64,000 nt of DNA from Massilia rubra (GTDB lineage: Bacteria; Pseudomonadota; Gammaproteobacteria; Burkholderiales; Burkholderiaceae_D). The position numbers were made by a program, and so were the translations under genes. Shown in pieces: positions 61,501-64,000 of the stretch. Every line of letters starts with the position of its first letter. Position 1 is the stretch's first letter. Location of the stretch: positions 1-64,000 of the forward strand of contig NZ_VUYU01000006.1 in NCBI RefSeq assembly GCF_011682065.1, in the 5' to 3' direction. The notes under the pieces were generated by a model that made no database searches, was not told where the DNA came from, and worked only from the letters and a program-made list of their open reading frames with translations.

Positions 61501-62067
61501 GGCTACGCCTGGTTCTACCGCTCGCTGGTGGCCGGCAACGTCGACTTCATCTGGGGCGGCGCGCGCGCGGCCCTGTTCGAAGAAAGCGAGATCCGCAGCG
61601 TCGGCGACAGCACCAGCGCCGGCAGTGGCGGTTACGTGTTGCAGGCGCGCGTGCCGAACGCGGGCGACAAGGGCTTCGTTTTCCTCAACAGCAGCCTGAC
61701 CCACGGCCCCGGCCCCGGTCCCCTGCACGGCGACGTTCCCAACGGCGCCACCTGGCTCGCGCGCAGTCCCGGCGGCACGGCCAGCTGGGACAACATCGCC
61801 TTCATCAACTGCAAGATGGACGCGCACGTGGCCCCGGCCGGCTGGGCCGGACTTGGCGTGAACGGCCAGCCGGCGCCCAATCCGGTCCAGCCAAACGCCT
61901 TGTCGGGCTGGCGCGAGTTAGGCAGCACCGACTTGCAGGGCGCGCCCCTGGACCTGTCGGCGCGGGTCGGCGGCTACCTGCTGAGCGAAGAGGAAGTGGC
62001 GGCCGGGTTTGCCACCCGCGCCAAGGTATTTTCCGCGTGGAACAATGGCCTCGGCTGGAATCCTTAG
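58516..62067 (+). CDS. Pectate lyase (PL1)-pectinesterase (CE8) fusion
   Basis: A 1183-residue secreted enzyme with two catalytic domains. Signal peptide 1-25. The PL1 domain (about 35-370) has VWIDH182, D207-GALDITNASD, and R263-S-P-R-V-R268 with the catalytic arginines. A concanavalin-like/DUF1080-type domain (about 400-610) and two Ig-like linkers (about 615-830, the second SbsA-like) follow. The CE8 pectinesterase (about 840-1183) has Q989-D990 and V1009-D1010-F-I, with a candidate catalytic Arg in TWLARSP where LGRPW is usual. De-esterification and cleavage of pectin would be joined in one protein. It starts 16 bp after the PEP-CTERM gene. Confidence 0.9.
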   Translation: MKEAPIRAALSAALLTAFACSQAHAAVDPARQAAPADGWASQSGGTVGGANAVPEQIYTVADRAQLLAALRNGGNSSKIIKLTGMIDMSGGVPYASTGDQAARGAIRLGSNTTLIGAGATAGIVNGHIAVQNVEQVIIRNLKIMNPCDVGPIWDPLDGAAGNWNSAYDAIGVSGSHHVWIDHNSFTDAPLTDDLQVIENGKHKQCHDGALDITNASDLVTVSYNHFGQHNKNNLIGSSDTATADEGKLRVTFSNNVYADVTQRSPRVRFGMVHLFNNYYMGSKSAPVYPHAYSVGIGQNAKIRSDNNVFAIAGASTCADIVSAPGGSGGAFSDTGSLLNGAALPACAVAPSGWNPPYPFTPRPPALVKANALAQAGGGKLSTSITGSGDTSTDTLPTLSCPSTGLYFCDDFQDGSSARWSLLPLPGPNGAFSVQADASGTSNKVLQYTAASSGGILALVKPDAFKGVPSGDYFVEARIRPLTNSTTGNKQLYLITRYVDPANWYGAGLNMQNASTSTQVELARMLGNSLSKIKQSKRAIAMDAQFYTVRFEMIGSTLTLYLDGENLGSVSDSSFAARGLIGLYTTNKSFQIDDVRVGDPRMKPVQLTLTPHPLAYTAEAGDPPLLIKVGAKKGDGSVDTFTVESSRPGVVGVASDGATVTLTPLAAGSAKIVFTSGADPTLTRSISASIAPGFVQPTQTYRLDGASFPPAGAIDEAIDSPLTLTFDNAPTLGSGGTIRIFRKSDDALVDVIRPADDIDTIGHAGQDRLRRVRYAPVHIHGNTVSIKPHNNRLAYGSAYYVAIADGVFNGATLGGTPFRGIGKAGGWSFTTRAGAPAGASLVVDDDGPADFRTVQGALNHASSAFAKAEPVTISVRNGSYEELLYLRGKDNVSIKGESRDGVLIHYTNHDSLNPGTGASEAPGGSGASPSAPLGGRAVLLVEAADMVTLDNLTLKNTTLRSPAISAQAETLYFNSDGRLVASNAAFFSEQDTLNLKGYAWFYRSLVAGNVDFIWGGARAALFEESEIRSVGDSTSAGSGGYVLQARVPNAGDKGFVFLNSSLTHGPGPGPLHGDVPNGATWLARSPGGTASWDNIAFINCKMDAHVAPAGWAGLGVNGQPAPNPVQPNALSGWRELGSTDLQGAPLDLSARVGGYLLSEEEVAAGFATRAKVFSAWNNGLGWNP

Positions 62068-62074
62068 AACGCAT

Positions 62075-62103
62075 GGGGAGCGCCCCGTCAAGTGGCGTTC
62101 CCC
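62075..62103 (+). terminator. Hairpin after the lyase-esterase gene
   Basis: GGGGAGCGCC/GGCGTTCCCC (one G-T pair) with a 9-nt loop begins 7 bp after the stop codon. No T run follows, so termination strength is uncertain. Confidence 0.55.
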
Positions 62104-62222
62104 GAATCCAACAGTAAAGAAATACTAATAGGAATCTTGATCGTAAAGACATGCTAAGCTTAATGGGATGCAATGCCTGAGCGACTCCGCTCGCGCTGGC
62201 ATGTCCTCCCGGAAGAGGTATC

Positions 62223-64000
62223 ATGAAGATTCGGTCCTTCCTTGCCTTGATGATCGTGGCGGCGCTAGCGCCGGTGATTTTGTTTTCCACCGTCCCGCTG
62301 AGCCGCCTGATCCAGGCCGAGCGCGACGCCGCCGTGCTGTCCATGAAACTGGCGGCGCGCGCCACCTCGATCGCCGTCGATGGCCAGTGGCACCAGGCGA
62401 TCGGCCTGATTCGAGGTCTGAGCAGTTCGAACAAACTCGAATCCGGGCAAATCGCCCAGTTCGGCATCAAGGCGCGCACCATGGCCGGCAACGACGGCGC
62501 CTGGATCGAGCTGCTCGACGACAGCGGGCAGTTGCTCGTCGACACCACCCGCCCGCCGGATGCCAGCCTGCCCGACACCCGCGCCAGGGAGCGCGCCCGC
62601 GTCGAGCGCATGCTTTCGAGCGCGGCGTATGCCATCTCCGACCTGTTGCCGGGCAAATTACCCGAAAACTACGTCGTCAAAGTCGACTTTCCGGTGTTCC
62701 TCGACAACGACGTGCGCTACGTGCTCGGCTATGGCTTCGACGTCGACGACCTGCTGCGCGCCCTGCCCGCGCCGGACGCCGAGGGCACCACCTTTACCGT
62801 GTACGACCGCCAGGGCCGCCTGTTGGCCAGCAACGGCAAGCACGCGGCCGTCGGCAGCCTGGCGCCGCCGCCGGTGCTGGTCGCGATCCGCCTGCGCGAG
62901 AACGGGCTGGTGACCACGGCGGACGGACGCTACGCGATGCTGACCGTGTCCACCGTGTCGGGCTGGTGGGTGGCGATGTCGGCCCCGCGCGCCACGATCG
63001 ACGGCACCGCGCGGCGCACGGTGCTCTATTCGGTGTCGGGGCTGCTCATCGCCCTGCTGCTGGCCGGCGCCGCCGCCCTGCTGTTCAGCGCGCGCGTGAC
63101 CCGGGCGATTGCCCGCACCGGCGAGGCGGCGCGCGCGATGGTGAGCGGGCCGACCCGGCTGCCGCTGTACTCGGGCATCACGGAAGTCGACCGGCTCGAC
63201 CAGAATGTATACCTGGGGGCCCACTTGCTGGCGAGCGCCTCGGCCGAGCGCGAGCGCTTATTGGCCGAAGCCCAGCAGGCGCGCGAAATCGCCGAGGGCC
63301 AGAACCGTTCCAAGGATGAATTCCTGGCCATGCTCGGGCACGAGCTGCGCAACCCGATGGCGCCGATCAGCACCGCCGCCCACCTGCTCAAGATGCCGAA
63401 TATCTCGCCCGAACAGATGCGCCAGGCGGGCGACATCATCTCGCGCCAGGTGGACCATATGAATCACCTGGTGAACGACTTGCTCGATGTGTCGCGCGTG
63501 ACGCGCGGCCTGATCACGCTGGAGAAAAAACCGGTGTCGATGCGCGCCATCCTGGCCGCCGCCGTCGAACAGACCATGGGCGCCATGCACAAGGGCGGGC
63601 ACCACTTCGACACCGTCTGCGGGGACGAAGACTACTGGGTGCGCGGCGACGCCACGCGCCTGATCCAGGTGCTGACCAACCTGCTGGTCAACGCCGCCAA
63701 GTATTCGCCGCCGCAGTCGTCGATCCGGGTGACCCTGGCGCGCGACGGCGAGCGGATCAGCATCGAAGTGAGCGACAACGGCAATGGGATCGAACCGGAA
63801 CTGCTGCCGCGCGTGTTCGAACTGTTTTCGCAGGGGCGGCGCACGCCGGACCGGGCCACCGGCGGGCTTGGACTGGGACTGGCGCTGGTGCGCAAACTGG
63901 TGGAGCTGCATGGCGGCAGCGTGAGCGCGTACAGCGAGGGCGCGGGCCAAGGCAGCCGGTTTACCATCGAGCTGCCGGCGGCGGACATGCGCGCGGTCGA
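62223..64000 (+). CDS. Membrane sensor histidine kinase, 3' end outside the window
   Basis: At least 592 residues; no stop codon before the window ends. Membrane helix about 5-25, periplasmic dCache/PAS-like sensor (about 28-255), second helix near 262-285, HAMP-like and coiled-coil region (about 290-355), HisKA with H373 in LGHELRNPMAP, and HATPase (N box LLVNAAKYS, G boxes NGIEP and GLGLGLALVRKL). A receiver domain may follow. AAGAGGT precedes the ATG. It lies just after the pectin genes and could sense pectin products, but this is only by position. Confidence 0.88.
   Translation, partial: MKIRSFLALMIVAALAPVILFSTVPLSRLIQAERDAAVLSMKLAARATSIAVDGQWHQAIGLIRGLSSSNKLESGQIAQFGIKARTMAGNDGAWIELLDDSGQLLVDTTRPPDASLPDTRARERARVERMLSSAAYAISDLLPGKLPENYVVKVDFPVFLDNDVRYVLGYGFDVDDLLRALPAPDAEGTTFTVYDRQGRLLASNGKHAAVGSLAPPPVLVAIRLRENGLVTTADGRYAMLTVSTVSGWWVAMSAPRATIDGTARRTVLYSVSGLLIALLLAGAAALLFSARVTRAIARTGEAARAMVSGPTRLPLYSGITEVDRLDQNVYLGAHLLASASAERERLLAEAQQAREIAEGQNRSKDEFLAMLGHELRNPMAPISTAAHLLKMPNISPEQMRQAGDIISRQVDHMNHLVNDLLDVSRVTRGLITLEKKPVSMRAILAAAVEQTMGAMHKGGHHFDTVCGDEDYWVRGDATRLIQVLTNLLVNAAKYSPPQSSIRVTLARDGERISIEVSDNGNGIEPELLPRVFELFSQGRRTPDRATGGLGLGLALVRKLVELHGGSVSAYSEGAGQGSRFTIELPAADMRAV

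Noticed and set aside
58501-61827. An 1108-codon open frame opposite the lyase-esterase gene
   Set aside because: It is a shadow of the real gene caused by high GC at third positions; no domain or ribosome site.

Overview
The window is GC-rich, tightly packed DNA from a free-living beta-proteobacterium. It most resembles the Oxalobacteraceae (Massilia/Duganella/Janthinobacterium type). The basis is gene content rather than a marker gene: a phasin, an argP/argO pair, a Wzx/Wzy exopolysaccharide locus, a PEP-CTERM protein, a large TonB-dependent pectin locus and LytS/LytTR signalling. No rRNA, CRISPR array, insertion sequence or prophage was found.

Layout. 0-0.35 kb: two identical tRNA-Leu(CAG) genes and a terminator. 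0.4-4.2 kb: a serine hydrolase, a small exported protein, a phasin, a tiny membrane peptide, an orphan Hcp and an unknown membrane-anchored protein. 4.2-8.1 kb: a VRR-NUC (FAN1-type) nuclease and a DinG/XPD-like helicase in one operon, with a consensus LexA box at its promoter. 8.4-11.2 kb: a four-gene envelope-sensing operon (two LiaF/LiaI-like membrane proteins, LytS-like kinase, LytTR regulator). 11.3-13 kb: divergent argO/argP. 13-19 kb: small or exported proteins, a DUF1460-like lipoprotein, a GH19 endolysin-like enzyme and a stand-alone DnaK.

19.2-35.9 kb is one long plus-strand exopolysaccharide operon: a WbpM/PglF-like dehydratase, WbpA-B-D-E enzymes for a UDP-diacetamido-glucuronic acid, a flippase, a polymerase, two GT4 transferases, an acyltransferase-like and a deacetylase-like protein, a second aminotransferase, a PglC-like initiating transferase, a PAP2-like protein and an acyltransferase-3. 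Its export partners wza-wzc lie at 39.4-42.8 kb on the other strand, next to a duplicated beta-helix lipoprotein. Both exopolysaccharide operons carry an FNR/Anr-type inverted repeat about 41 bp upstream of the expected transcription start, which suggests coordinated oxygen control.

43-52 kb: a hybrid histidine kinase, a TonB/TolA-like protein with a long repeat stalk, a degenerate EAL protein, a glutamine amidotransferase, a Mop/TOBE protein, a periplasmic binding protein and an MBL-fold protein. 52.3-64 kb: a pectin-use locus consisting of a FadR-type GntR regulator with its own operator pair, a TonB-dependent receptor, a Tat-exported GH28 polygalacturonase, a PEP-CTERM protein, a 1183-residue pectate lyase-pectinesterase fusion, and a sensor kinase cut by the window end.

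The strongest second-look items are the shared FNR-like control of exopolysaccharide genes, the SOS box on the FAN1/helicase operon, the PL1-CE8 fusion, the degenerate EAL protein, and a family of intergenic hairpins whose arms covary.
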